The notes below the pieces were generated by a model, which made no database searches, was not told the DNA's origin, and worked only from the letters and a program-made list of their open reading frames with translations. DNA of 62,576 nucleotides from JADGGM01 sp027307005. Lineage in GTDB: Bacteria > Gemmatimonadota > Gemmatimonadetes > Gemmatimonadales > Gemmatimonadaceae. The position numbers and the translations under genes were made by a program. The stretch covers positions 1-62,576 of the forward strand of contig DATIEP010000084.1 of NCBI GenBank assembly GCA_035455745.1, in the 5' to 3' direction. Numbering within the stretch: the first letter of the stretch is position 1; every line of letters begins with the position of its first letter. Positions 1 to 7,696 of the stretch are shown in pieces.

Positions 1-30
1 GTCTGCTCGACGCTCATGGAATCGCGCGCG

Positions 31-1365
31 TCAGTTGGCCGCGCCGGCTGGCTCCGGCCGTCGCGCGGCCGCCCGCGAGAGCGCGTTCCGCGAATCGATC
101 ACGATCGCGGCCAGGCGCTTCACGCGCTCGTAGTCGATCGCCGAATGATCGGTGACGATCATGACCGCGTCGGCTCCGCGCAGCGTGTCATCGTTGAGCG
201 GCACCGAGCGGCCAACCGCGCCGTCCGGCGTGTGGCCGTCGTCGACGATCTCCGGGACGTATGGGTCGTGATACAGCGCTTCCGCGCCTTTTTTGCTGAG
301 CAGATCGAGGATGTCGAGCGCCGGCGACTCGCGCAGATCGTCGATGTCCTTCTTGTAGGCGACGCCTAACACGAGAATCCGTGCGCCGCGCATCGGCTTG
401 CCCACATCGTTGAGCGCGTCCGCGACCTTCCCTACCCAGAACGCCGGCATCTCGGTGTTGATCTCGCCGGCGAGCTCGATCATGCGCGTCTTGTAGTGCA
501 GCGTGCGCATCTTCCACGCGAGATAGTGCGGGTCGAGCGGAATGCAGTGGCCGCCGAGTCCCGGGCCGGGCGAAAACTTCATGAAACCGAACGGTTTCGT
601 CGCGGCCGCATCGATCACTTCCCACACGCTCACGCCCAACTTGTCGCAGATCACGGCCATCTCGTTCACGAGGCCGATGTTGATCATGCGGAACGTGTTC
701 TCGAGCAGCTTGGTGAGCTCGGCCGCTTCGGGCGAGCTCACCGGGACGACGTCGTCGATGAACAGCTCGTACACCTGTTCGCCTAACTTCGTGCAGCGGT
801 CGGTGATGCCGCCCAGCACCTTGGGCGTGTTCTTGGTGTGCCAGGTCGGATTGCCCGGGTCCACGCGCTCGGGCGAGAAGCAGAGGAAGAAGTCGTCGCC
901 CACCTGGAAGCCGCGCTTCTCGAAGGTCGGCAGCAGCAGTTCGCGCGTCGTCCCGGGATAGGTGGTCGACTCGAGCACGATCAGTTGGCCCGGGCGCAGC
1001 GCCTCGGCGACCGACTCCGTGGCCGTGACCACGAACGACATGTCGGGGTCCTTGGTCTTGCCTAACGGAGTCGGCACGCAGATCGAAATCACGTCGCACT
1101 CGGCCAGCCGCGACATGTCGAGGGTCGCTTCCAGCTGTCCCGCCTTGCGCAGCGCCGCCACGTCCTGCGCCGACACATCCTTGATGTGGCTGCCGCCCCC
1201 GTTCACCAGGTCCACCACGCGTTCAGATTTCTCGAATCCGATCACGCGCAGTCCGGCGTGCCCCATCTCGATCGCCAGCGGCAGACCGACGTAGCCCAGC
1301 CCGACGACTCCGCACGTGACCCGGCGTTGGGCAATCCTGTCCGACAGCGCGTCGAAAGTGTTCAT
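31..1365 (-). CDS. Nucleotide-sugar dehydrogenase (UDP-HexNAc 6-dehydrogenase, WbpA/TviB type)
   Basis: This 444-residue protein should oxidise C6 of a UDP-N-acetylhexosamine (or UDP-glucose) to the uronate, using two NAD+, for surface polysaccharide synthesis. An N-terminal Rossmann motif GLGYVGLP lies at about residues 22-29. The conserved STTYPGTT stretch is near residue 133, and the catalytic cysteine is in GGHCIPLDP at about residue 274. The GGHCIP context resembles the WbpA/TviB branch (UDP-GlcNAc or UDP-ManNAc) more than plain UDP-glucose dehydrogenase, but the substrate cannot be fixed from sequence. Length is normal for the family. Codons use GTTAGGC for Leu-Gly in several places. 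It ends near the window edge, so downstream partners are not visible. Confidence 0.93.
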   Translation of the reverse strand: MNTFDALSDRIAQRRVTCGVVGLGYVGLPLAIEMGHAGLRVIGFEKSERVVDLVNGGGSHIKDVSAQDVAALRKAGQLEATLDMSRLAECDVISICVPTPLGKTKDPDMSFVVTATESVAEALRPGQLIVLESTTYPGTTRELLLPTFEKRGFQVGDDFFLCFSPERVDPGNPTWHTKNTPKVLGGITDRCTKLGEQVYELFIDDVVPVSSPEAAELTKLLENTFRMINIGLVNEMAVICDKLGVSVWEVIDAAATKPFGFMKFSPGPGLGGHCIPLDPHYLAWKMRTLHYKTRMIELAGEINTEMPAFWVGKVADALNDVGKPMRGARILVLGVAYKKDIDDLRESPALDILDLLSKKGAEALYHDPYVPEIVDDGHTPDGAVGRSVPLNDDTLRGADAVMIVTDHSAIDYERVKRLAAIVIDSRNALSRAAARRPEPAGAAN

Positions 1366-1521
1366 GACCTGATCGTTGGATGTGGGCCAGACCGGCTTCG
1401 TGCGTCACGCGCCGCGCGCGGCCGCCTCTTCACGCGGCGCGGCAAGATCGCGTGCGTGTCACCCCTCGGACGCAAGGGGCCGCAACGCGGTAACCCTAGG
1501 GGTGCCCTGACCGTCCTTCCG

Positions 1522-1551
1522 TTGCAACACGGCCCGTCGGCCAAATATAAG
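1522..1551 (+). promoter_or_regulatory. Candidate promoter for the GltD-like gene
   Basis: TTGCAA at 1522-1527 and TATAAG at 1546-1551, separated by 18 bases, lie 52 bases before the GTG at 1604. This is an AT-rich patch in an otherwise GC-rich divergent gap (1366-1603). No clear minus-strand promoter for the dehydrogenase was seen in the same gap. Confidence 0.4.
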
Positions 1552-1603
1552 TCGCACCCGCGCGTCAACTTAGCCTCAATCGCTCGAACATAACCGCGGC
1601 ACA

Positions 1604-3400
1604 GTGACCGTTCAAGCGAAAAGCTATCCTCTTCCGCTCGCGCCGGCCTCGCTCGGCGCTCTCGTTCCGTGCGCCCACGGTTCCGGGTGCCCGCTCGGCG
1701 TCGACGTGCCGGCGCTCACCGCGGCGCTCGCGCGCGGCGACAGAGCATCCGCGTGGCGCATCGTGCGCGCGGTGAATCCGCTCGCCAGCACGTGCGGACA
1801 TGGATGTCATGCGCCGTGCGAGCGCGCGTGCCGTCGCCGTCACTTCGGCGCTCCCGTCGATATCGCGACGCTCGAGGCGCATGCTGCCGGACTGGAGCCG
1901 CCGCGCCTCGTCGTGCCCGACGGCCCGTGCACGAGCCCGCACGACGCGCGATCCGTCGCCGGACTCGTCGGCCTTACGCCGGACATGGCGCTTCGCGGAG
2001 CGCGCGCCGACACGCGCGTTGCGGTCATCGGCGCCGGCGCGGCGGGACTCGCGTGCGCACACGACCTCGTGCTGCTCGGCCACCGCGTCATGTTGTTCGA
2101 CACGGCGGACGAGCCGGGCGGCCTGCTCACGGCTGCCTTGCCTGCCTTCCGGTTCCCGGTCGCCAGCGCGCGCGCCGAGTGCGCCGCCGTGCTCGCAATG
2201 GGCGGCCTCGAGCTGCAGTCGCGCTACCGCATTCAAGGCGCCGCCGATGTGCGCGCCCTGCTCGCCGGCGAATTCGACGCGGTGTTTCTCGCGATCGGCG
2301 CTTCGTCCCCGCGCTACCCGCTGTTCGGCGCCCAACCCGATCACCCCCAGGTGATGGACGCGATGGCTGTGTTAGGCAGCGATGTGCCGCTCGAGGGGAC
2401 CGTCGTCATCGCGGGCGACGGCGATCTGGCAGTGGACACGGCCCGCGCCATCGTCCGCCGCGCCGCGCGCGACGAGCGCGCGCTGCCCGTCGTGCAGCTG
2501 GTGCTCGAGCGCGCCCTGGAAGATTCGGACATCCCGCCGGCGTGGATCGCCGCCGCAGTCGGTGAAGGCATCGTGGTGCACGGCGGGTGGACGGCCGGTC
2601 ATTGGCGTGCCGACGAGAGCGGGATGCTGAACGGCATCGAGATCGTTCGCCCAACGGACCGCACCGCGAAGGTGCTCGTGTGCGACACGATCGTGACGGC
2701 CGCTCCGCGCGCGCCCGATGCGGCGCGCTTTGCGCCGGACGTGGCGCTCGACGGCGACGGATACATCGTCGTTGATCCGCTGTCGCTGGAGACGTCGATG
2801 CTCGGCGTGTGGGCGGGTGGCGCCTGCGCGTTCGGTCACCGCTCCATTGCGCACGCGACGGCCGACGGCAAGCGCGCCGCGTGGAGCATCCACGGCGCGC
2901 TCACGGGGCGCGTGGTGCAGGTGTCGATCGCCTCCGCGTGGGTCGAGGCGGACGACTGGACCGACGCTCGCGCGGCAACGGCGCTCGCGACCCCTCCGCT
3001 CGACGCCGGCGCGCACGCACCGCCGGCCGCCGACCCGTTCTCCGCATCCGCGGCCCGCCCCGACGCCGAGATGCAGCGGGAGGCCACGCGCTGCTTCGAT
3101 TGCAGCGTCCTTCCGGTGGTCGACGAGCAGTGCACATCGTGTGGCCGCTGCGTCAGCGCCTGCCCGGAAGGTGCATTTCAGATGCAGCCCGGTCCGCCCA
3201 AACAGCTGCACCTCGACCCCGATCGGTGTACGCGCTGCGGAATCTGCGTGGAGAAATGTCCGGAAGGCGCGATCGCGCTCCTCCGCGCCGTGTGGGAGCA
3301 GCGACTACAGGCGGACAGAGCCGGACACAGTCGGACAGAGCCGGACCTTACTGCGGAAAGGCGGACAGAGCCAGACACAGTCGGACAGTGCCGGACCTGA
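1604..3400 (+). CDS. GltD-like NAD(P)/FAD oxidoreductase with C-terminal 2x[4Fe-4S] ferredoxin domain; repeat-derived tail
   Basis: This 598-residue protein starts at GTG. It begins with an Fe-S region (CAHGSGCP, then CGHGCHAPCERAC), like the N-terminus of glutamate synthase small subunits. A Rossmann/FAD motif VIGAGAAGLACAHD follows at about 143, then a second nucleotide-binding segment. The C-terminus has two ferredoxin motifs, CTSCGRCVSACPEG and CTRCGICVEKCPEG (about residues 508-555). It probably moves electrons between NAD(P)H and ferredoxin or a partner subunit. No gltB-like partner is adjacent. The last 30 or so residues, after about residue 567, are read from 50-51 bp tandem repeats and look like an acquired tail. 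It is one of only two plus-strand genes here and converges on hflX. Confidence 0.85.
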   Translation: MTVQAKSYPLPLAPASLGALVPCAHGSGCPLGVDVPALTAALARGDRASAWRIVRAVNPLASTCGHGCHAPCERACRRRHFGAPVDIATLEAHAAGLEPPRLVVPDGPCTSPHDARSVAGLVGLTPDMALRGARADTRVAVIGAGAAGLACAHDLVLLGHRVMLFDTADEPGGLLTAALPAFRFPVASARAECAAVLAMGGLELQSRYRIQGAADVRALLAGEFDAVFLAIGASSPRYPLFGAQPDHPQVMDAMAVLGSDVPLEGTVVIAGDGDLAVDTARAIVRRAARDERALPVVQLVLERALEDSDIPPAWIAAAVGEGIVVHGGWTAGHWRADESGMLNGIEIVRPTDRTAKVLVCDTIVTAAPRAPDAARFAPDVALDGDGYIVVDPLSLETSMLGVWAGGACAFGHRSIAHATADGKRAAWSIHGALTGRVVQVSIASAWVEADDWTDARAATALATPPLDAGAHAPPAADPFSASAARPDAEMQREATRCFDCSVLPVVDEQCTSCGRCVSACPEGAFQMQPGPPKQLHLDPDRCTRCGICVEKCPEGAIALLRAVWEQRLQADRAGHSRTEPDLTAERRTEPDTVGQCRT

Positions 3401-3600
3401 ATGTGGAAAGGCGGACAGAGCCGGACACAGCGCGGACAGCGCCGGACCTGACTGTGGAAAGGCGGACAGAGCCGGACACAGCGCGGACAGAACCGGACCT
3501 GACTGCGGAAAGGCGGACAGAGCCGGAGACAGCGCGGACAGAACCGGACCTGACTGCGGAAAGGCGGACAGAGCCGGAGACAGCGCGGACAGAACCGGAC
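3309..3600 (+). repeat. Tandem array, about six units of 50-51 bp, GGCGGACA family
   Basis: Units begin with AGGCGGACAGAGCC at 3309, 3359, 3409, 3460, 3511 and 3562. Each holds four GGAC boxes spaced about 10 bases apart and ends in TGCGGAAAGG or a close variant. The first two units encode the C-terminus of the oxidoreductase; the rest are intergenic. The 51-base period is a multiple of three, so a copy gain of that size keeps the frame open. There are no spacers, so this is not a CRISPR array. Confidence 0.95.
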
Positions 3601-3726
3601 CCCTCGGATTGGTTGAACTCTTCTCTTTCGTCTCTGTTTTCGTCCGCGCCTTGTCCGCCTTGTCCGACTTGTCCGCCTTTCGCTGTGATCCGGCTTTGTC
3701 CGCCTGTTGTCCGCCTGTGGTCCGCC
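3601..3726 (-). repeat. GGCGGACA-family block 3' of hflX, facing the plus-strand array
   Basis: On the minus strand, right after the hflX stop (TAA, 3727-3729), the sequence reads GGCGGACCACAGGCGGACAAC followed by several more GGCGGACA boxes. This block is oriented opposite to the array at 3309-3600, so the 3401-3726 gap contains only repeat DNA in an inverted arrangement able to fold back. No gene is visible in the gap. Confidence 0.85.
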
Positions 3727-5037
3727 TTAACTCAGCGCCTTGTCCGCCCGTACGGTGGCGCCTAACCGGACCAGGCGGCCCGCGGTCGCCGGGTCGAGCC
3801 GGGCGGTGATCACCCATTCGTCGCCCACCGCGCGCTGATCCAGCACTTCCCCGTGCTGGTGCAGGTCGGCGAGCAGCTTGCCGTCCGAGAGCGGCAATCG
3901 CACACAGCTCACCGGCCGTTCCTTTCGCTCGGCCGCCAGCAACGCGCGCCGCAGCGGCTCCAATCCGTCCTCGGCCGTCGCGGACACGAAGACGACGTTA
4001 GGCATTACGGGGCGCACCCGGTCCTGGAGCGCGGCCAGCTCGGCGGGCGGCAGCTTGTCGATCTTGTTGAACACGTTGAGCGTCGGCTTCTCCTGCACGC
4101 CTAACTCGGCCAGCACGCCGTCGACCACGCGCCGTTGCTCTTCCCACGTTGGATGGCTCGCGTCCAGGACGTGGAGCAGCAGGTCGGCCTCGCGCACTTC
4201 CTCGAGGGTCGCACGGAAGGATGCGACCAGGTGGTGGGGCAGCTTGCGGATGAATCCGACGGTGTCGCTCAACAGCACGTGGCGCCCGTCGCCCAGGTCG
4301 ACGCTGCGCGTGAGCGGGTCGAGCGTGGCAAAGAGCCGGTTTTCGACGAAGATGTTCGCGTCGGCCGCGAGCGCGCGCAGAATCGACGACTTGCCCACGT
4401 TGGTGTAGCCGACGAGCGCCGCGCCGAACGCGGCCCGGCGGCCGTGGCGCTGGACGACGCGAGACTTCTGCACGTCGGCCAGCCGGTCGCGCAGCACGCG
4501 GATCCGGTTGCCGATGAGCCGCCGGTCGGTTTCCAACTGCGTTTCACCCGGGCCGCGCATGCCGATGCCGCCGCGGAATTTCTCGAGGTGCGTCCACATC
4601 CGCGTTAGGCGCGGGAGCATGTACTCGAGCTGCGCCAGCTCCACTTGCATGCGCGCCTCGCTCGTGCGCGCGCGCGTCGCAAAGATGTCGAGAATGAGCT
4701 CGGCGCGGTCCATGACGCGGCGCCCCGTGATCTCCTCGATGTTGCGGGCCTGGGCCGGCGTCAATTCGTCGTCGAACACGAGCAGCGTCGCCTGCTCGCG
4801 AGCGATCGCCTCGCCCAACTCGTCCAACTTGCCCTTGCCCAGATACGTCCCGGGATTCGGCCGCTCGAGAAACTGCGTCACTTCTCCGACGACGACCGCT
4901 CCGGCCGTATCCGTGAGCTCGGCGAGCTCGGCGAGATGCTCGGTCAGTTGCTGCTTGGCGCCGGATCGCTTGGGCGGCGCGCCGATGAGCAGCGCGCGCT
5001 CGACCGGCGGCGCAAGGGAGATCGGTTCCTTCGAAAT
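3727..5037 (-). CDS. hflX: HflX ribosome-associated GTPase (probable ATT start)
   Basis: HflX is a translation-factor GTPase that splits stalled or hibernating 70S ribosomes. The glycine-rich linker FRGGIGMRGPGETQLETDRR and the G1 motif GYTNVGKSS are clear, with DTVGF (G3) and NKID (G4) following. Homology extends upstream of the first GTG (4879-4881) to an ERALLIG segment typical of HflX N-termini. No ATG, GTG or TTG lies in frame between there and the in-frame stop at about 5085. A GGAG box sits 7 bases before ATT at 5035-5037, giving a 436-residue protein, so ATT is the best start; a base error or a shorter GTG form (384 aa) are alternatives. It is the last gene of the alaS-hflX operon, 39 bases after rarA. 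Confidence 0.88.
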   Translation of the reverse strand: MSKEPISLAPPVERALLIGAPPKRSGAKQQLTEHLAELAELTDTAGAVVVGEVTQFLERPNPGTYLGKGKLDELGEAIAREQATLLVFDDELTPAQARNIEEITGRRVMDRAELILDIFATRARTSEARMQVELAQLEYMLPRLTRMWTHLEKFRGGIGMRGPGETQLETDRRLIGNRIRVLRDRLADVQKSRVVQRHGRRAAFGAALVGYTNVGKSSILRALAADANIFVENRLFATLDPLTRSVDLGDGRHVLLSDTVGFIRKLPHHLVASFRATLEEVREADLLLHVLDASHPTWEEQRRVVDGVLAELGVQEKPTLNVFNKIDKLPPAELAALQDRVRPVMPNVVFVSATAEDGLEPLRRALLAAERKERPVSCVRLPLSDGKLLADLHQHGEVLDQRAVGDEWVITARLDPATAGRLVRLGATVRADKALS

Positions 5038-5076
5038 GTTCTGACTCCGTCGCTCAGATGAAATGCACCGCTCGGA

Positions 5077-6435
5077 TCATTCCGCGCGCTGATCCTTCCG
5101 CTTCAGCTCCGCCCACCACGCCAACCGCTTCGCGATTTCCTTCTCGAACCCGAACTTCCCCGGTTCGTAGAGCACCGTGTCGCGCAGCGTCTCCGGCAGA
5201 TACTCCTGCGGAATGTACGCCTCCGGCGCGTCGTGCGCGTACTGGTAGCCTTTCCCGTACCCCAGTTCCTTCATGAGCGGCGTGGGCGCGTTCCGGATGT
5301 GCATCGGCACCGGCGCCGCCGGCGTCTCGCGCGCCGCGTCCAACGCCGCGCTCAACGCAGCCTTCGCGCTGTTCGATTTGGGCGCCGTCGCCAGATAGAT
5401 CGTCATCTCGGCTAACGGAAGATAGCCTTCCGGCGCGCCTAACATATGGTACGCGTCGCGCGCCGCCACCGCCAACTGGAGCGCCGTCGGATCGGCGAGG
5501 CCGACATCTTCGGCCGCCATGGCAATCGCGCGGCGAAAGATCGTCATGGGATCTTCGCCGCCCTCGATCATCCGCGCCATCCAGTAGAGCGCGCCCTGCG
5601 GATCACTCCCGCGCAGCGACTTGTGATACGCGGACAGGAGATTGAAGTGCTCTTCCCCCGCCTTGTCATGCCGCGCGAATCGAAGCTGCATCGCCTCACG
5701 CGCCACGGGCACCGTGATGTGCCCATGCGCACCCACGTGCGCGGCCGCTGCTTCGAGCACCGTCAATGCGCGGCGCGCGTCGCCGTCGGCTTCTTCGGCA
5801 ATGAGCCGCACCGCATCATCGTCCAACGCGAGCTCCTGGGCGCCGAGGCCGCGCTCGCGGTCGGCGGCCGCCCGCCTGACGAGCGTCTCGATCGCCGCCG
5901 CGTCGAGCGGTTTGAGCACGAACACCCGCGAGCGCGACAAGAGCGCGCCGGTGATCTCGAACGATGGGTTCTCCGTGGTCGCGCCGACCAACGTGATCGT
6001 CCCGCGCTCCACGTGCGGCAGAAATGCGTCCTGCTGCGCGGTGTTCAGCCGGTGGATCTCGTCGACGAAGAGAATCGTCCCGCGGCCCAACGTCGCCAGG
6101 CGGTCTTCCGCTTCGGCAACGATCTCTCGCACGCGCGGCACACCTTCCGTGACCGCCGAGAACGGAACGAACACCCGGTCGGTATAGCGCGCGAGCAGCA
6201 GCGCGAGCGTCGTCTTCCCCGTTCCAGGCGGCCCCCAGAAAATCATCGAGCCCACGGTGCCCGTCTCGATCGCCGCGCGGAGTGCGGTGCCCGGGCCTAA
6301 CAACTGCTCCTGCCCAACGACGTCGTCCAACGAGCGCGGCCGCATGCGCGTCGCCAGCGGCTGCGCGCTCTCCGGCGCCGCGAACAACGACGGCTCGCCG
6401 CGGCCGCGCGACGGCCGACCGCCGCGTGATGGCAC
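5077..6435 (-). CDS. rarA: Replication-associated recombination protein A (AAA+ ATPase, MgsA)
   Basis: RarA acts at stalled replication forks and interacts with SSB. The protein has Walker A GPPGTGKTT, Walker B ILFVDEIHR, a sensor segment GATTENPSFE, and the tetramerisation/C-terminal region with KSLRGSDPQGALYW. I place the start at GTG 6433-6435, two bases after the ZIP stop, because a GAGGG box lies 7 bases upstream; this gives 452 residues, normal for the family. The open frame continues further upstream, but that extension overlaps the ZIP gene and is not RarA-like. Confidence 0.93.
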   Translation of the reverse strand: MPSRGGRPSRGRGEPSLFAAPESAQPLATRMRPRSLDDVVGQEQLLGPGTALRAAIETGTVGSMIFWGPPGTGKTTLALLLARYTDRVFVPFSAVTEGVPRVREIVAEAEDRLATLGRGTILFVDEIHRLNTAQQDAFLPHVERGTITLVGATTENPSFEITGALLSRSRVFVLKPLDAAAIETLVRRAAADRERGLGAQELALDDDAVRLIAEEADGDARRALTVLEAAAAHVGAHGHITVPVAREAMQLRFARHDKAGEEHFNLLSAYHKSLRGSDPQGALYWMARMIEGGEDPMTIFRRAIAMAAEDVGLADPTALQLAVAARDAYHMLGAPEGYLPLAEMTIYLATAPKSNSAKAALSAALDAARETPAAPVPMHIRNAPTPLMKELGYGKGYQYAHDAPEAYIPQEYLPETLRDTVLYEPGKFGFEKEIAKRLAWWAELKRKDQRAE

Positions 6436-6437
6436 GC

Positions 6438-7154
6438 TCACGCCCTCACGGCGGAGCGCGCCGCGAAGAACAGCCCGCACCCCACGAAGAACGCGAGCTG
6501 CAACCGCCAGCCATGCTTCCCTTGAAACTCGGGCACGAGATTCGATGCGCCGACATACAGCGTCACGCCCGCCGAGAGACCAAGACCGTACATCGCCAGC
6601 GACGCAACGCGGCCGGTCACGAAAACGCCCGCGAGCGTTGCCAAGCCGAGCGACAGGCCCGCGTAGAGCGCGCGCTTGCGACCCGCGCCCGCGGCGAGAA
6701 ACAGACTCGAAATCGCCAACCCCTCCGGCAGCTTGTGCAGCACGATCGCCAGGAACACGAGCGTGCCCAACGCCTGGCTCACCAGGAACGCCGATGCAAT
6801 GGCCACGCCGTCCACGAACGTGTGCAGCAGCAAACCCACGAGCGCCGACACGCCGACGCGCTCGGTCACGTGGTGCGTCTCCTCGCCGAAATGAAAATGC
6901 GGCGCCAGCGTGTGCTGCGTGAAATGCACGAGCAGGTATCCGAGCAGCGCCGCCAGGGCGCCGCGGTCGCCGCTTCTCGCGATCGCCTCGGGGAAGATGT
7001 CGGTGAGCGACACCGCGATCATGAATCCCGCCGACAACGCCACCAGCGTGTCGAGCGTCGCGACGCTCCACCGCGAGCGCCACGTGACGGCGGCGGCGCC
7101 AACCACGTTGGCCGCCGCCGCGGCAATCGCATACGCCCAGGGCGTGCCACTCAC
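6438..7154 (-). CDS. ZIP-family divalent metal transporter
   Basis: This 238-residue, multi-spanning membrane protein is likely to import zinc or another divalent metal. It has ZIP hallmarks: a HFHFGEETHH histidine-rich loop, HTFVDGVAIAS (TM4-type HxxxDG) and HKLPEGLAIS (TM5-type HxxPEG), which form the metal site. The start GTG (7152-7154) overlaps the stop of the upstream gene as GTGA. No metal riboswitch or Zur-like operator is visible; expression is probably operon-driven. Confidence 0.88.
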   Translation of the reverse strand: MSGTPWAYAIAAAAANVVGAAAVTWRSRWSVATLDTLVALSAGFMIAVSLTDIFPEAIARSGDRGALAALLGYLLVHFTQHTLAPHFHFGEETHHVTERVGVSALVGLLLHTFVDGVAIASAFLVSQALGTLVFLAIVLHKLPEGLAISSLFLAAGAGRKRALYAGLSLGLATLAGVFVTGRVASLAMYGLGLSAGVTLYVGASNLVPEFQGKHGWRLQLAFFVGCGLFFAARSAVRA

Positions 7155-7678
7155 GCCGGAGCGAGCCCGAGCGATTCCGCCATCTGGGCCAGCGCTGCCA
7201 TCAGCTCCGGCGCATCCGCGTACTCGCGACGCACGCCGCGCCAGCTGCGCGTGCGCACGAGCCGCCGCTCCTCCAATCCTTTTCCTTTCAGGATGTACAG
7301 CCACTGATCGGTGCGCGAATAAATGAACAGCTCGAGCATCGGATTCACCGTGAGTTGGTCTTCACTCGTGTACACCGACAACTCCGCGCCGCCGTTGGTC
7401 GCGAGCAGCGTCTTGATGCGAGATACGGCTTCGCGCACGTCGGGCAGCGCCAGCGCTTCGCCCTTCCAGGACCGCCCGCTGCGCTCGTCCTTGACGGCCA
7501 CGTCGACCGCGGGCGGCAGATGCTCCATGAGCGCGATGAACAGATCGACGACGCGCTCGGCGTTCGCCACCAGATGCGCCGTGTAGTAGTCGCCATCGTG
7601 CGAAAACGAAAAGCCATCGGCCGCGGTGCGAAAGCGCTTCCACACCGATTGGTCCGGCTGCCGTCCGCGAAAGAACAT
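7151..7678 (-). CDS. Hypothetical protein, 175 aa
   Basis: I do not recognise this family. It begins MFFRGRQPDQSVWKRF and appears soluble, mixed alpha/beta, with aromatic-rich segments (DGDYYTAHLVANAERV, then SRTDQWLYILKGKG) and no signal peptide or membrane helix. It sits 18 bases after cca and overlaps the ZIP start by 4 bases, so it is translated as part of the alaS-hflX operon. Codon use matches its neighbours, including GTTAGGC at the adjacent cca stop. Confidence 0.7.
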   Translation of the reverse strand: MFFRGRQPDQSVWKRFRTAADGFSFSHDGDYYTAHLVANAERVVDLFIALMEHLPPAVDVAVKDERSGRSWKGEALALPDVREAVSRIKTLLATNGGAELSVYTSEDQLTVNPMLELFIYSRTDQWLYILKGKGLEERRLVRTRSWRGVRREYADAPELMAALAQMAESLGLAPA

Positions 7679-7696
7679 GTCCGCCTCGTCCGTTGC

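Noticed and set aside
1366..1603. Riboswitch or tRNA in the divergent gap
   Set aside because: No cloverleaf, CCA end or aptamer-like pattern could be found; only a promoter-like patch.
3309..3600. Possible CRISPR array from regular repeats
   Set aside because: Units are near-identical and directly abutting with no unique spacers, and no cas genes are present.
5077..7083. Much longer rarA (668 aa) from the open frame
   Set aside because: The upstream 215 residues overlap the ZIP gene in another frame and have no RarA homology; GTG at 6435 with a good ribosome site fits better.
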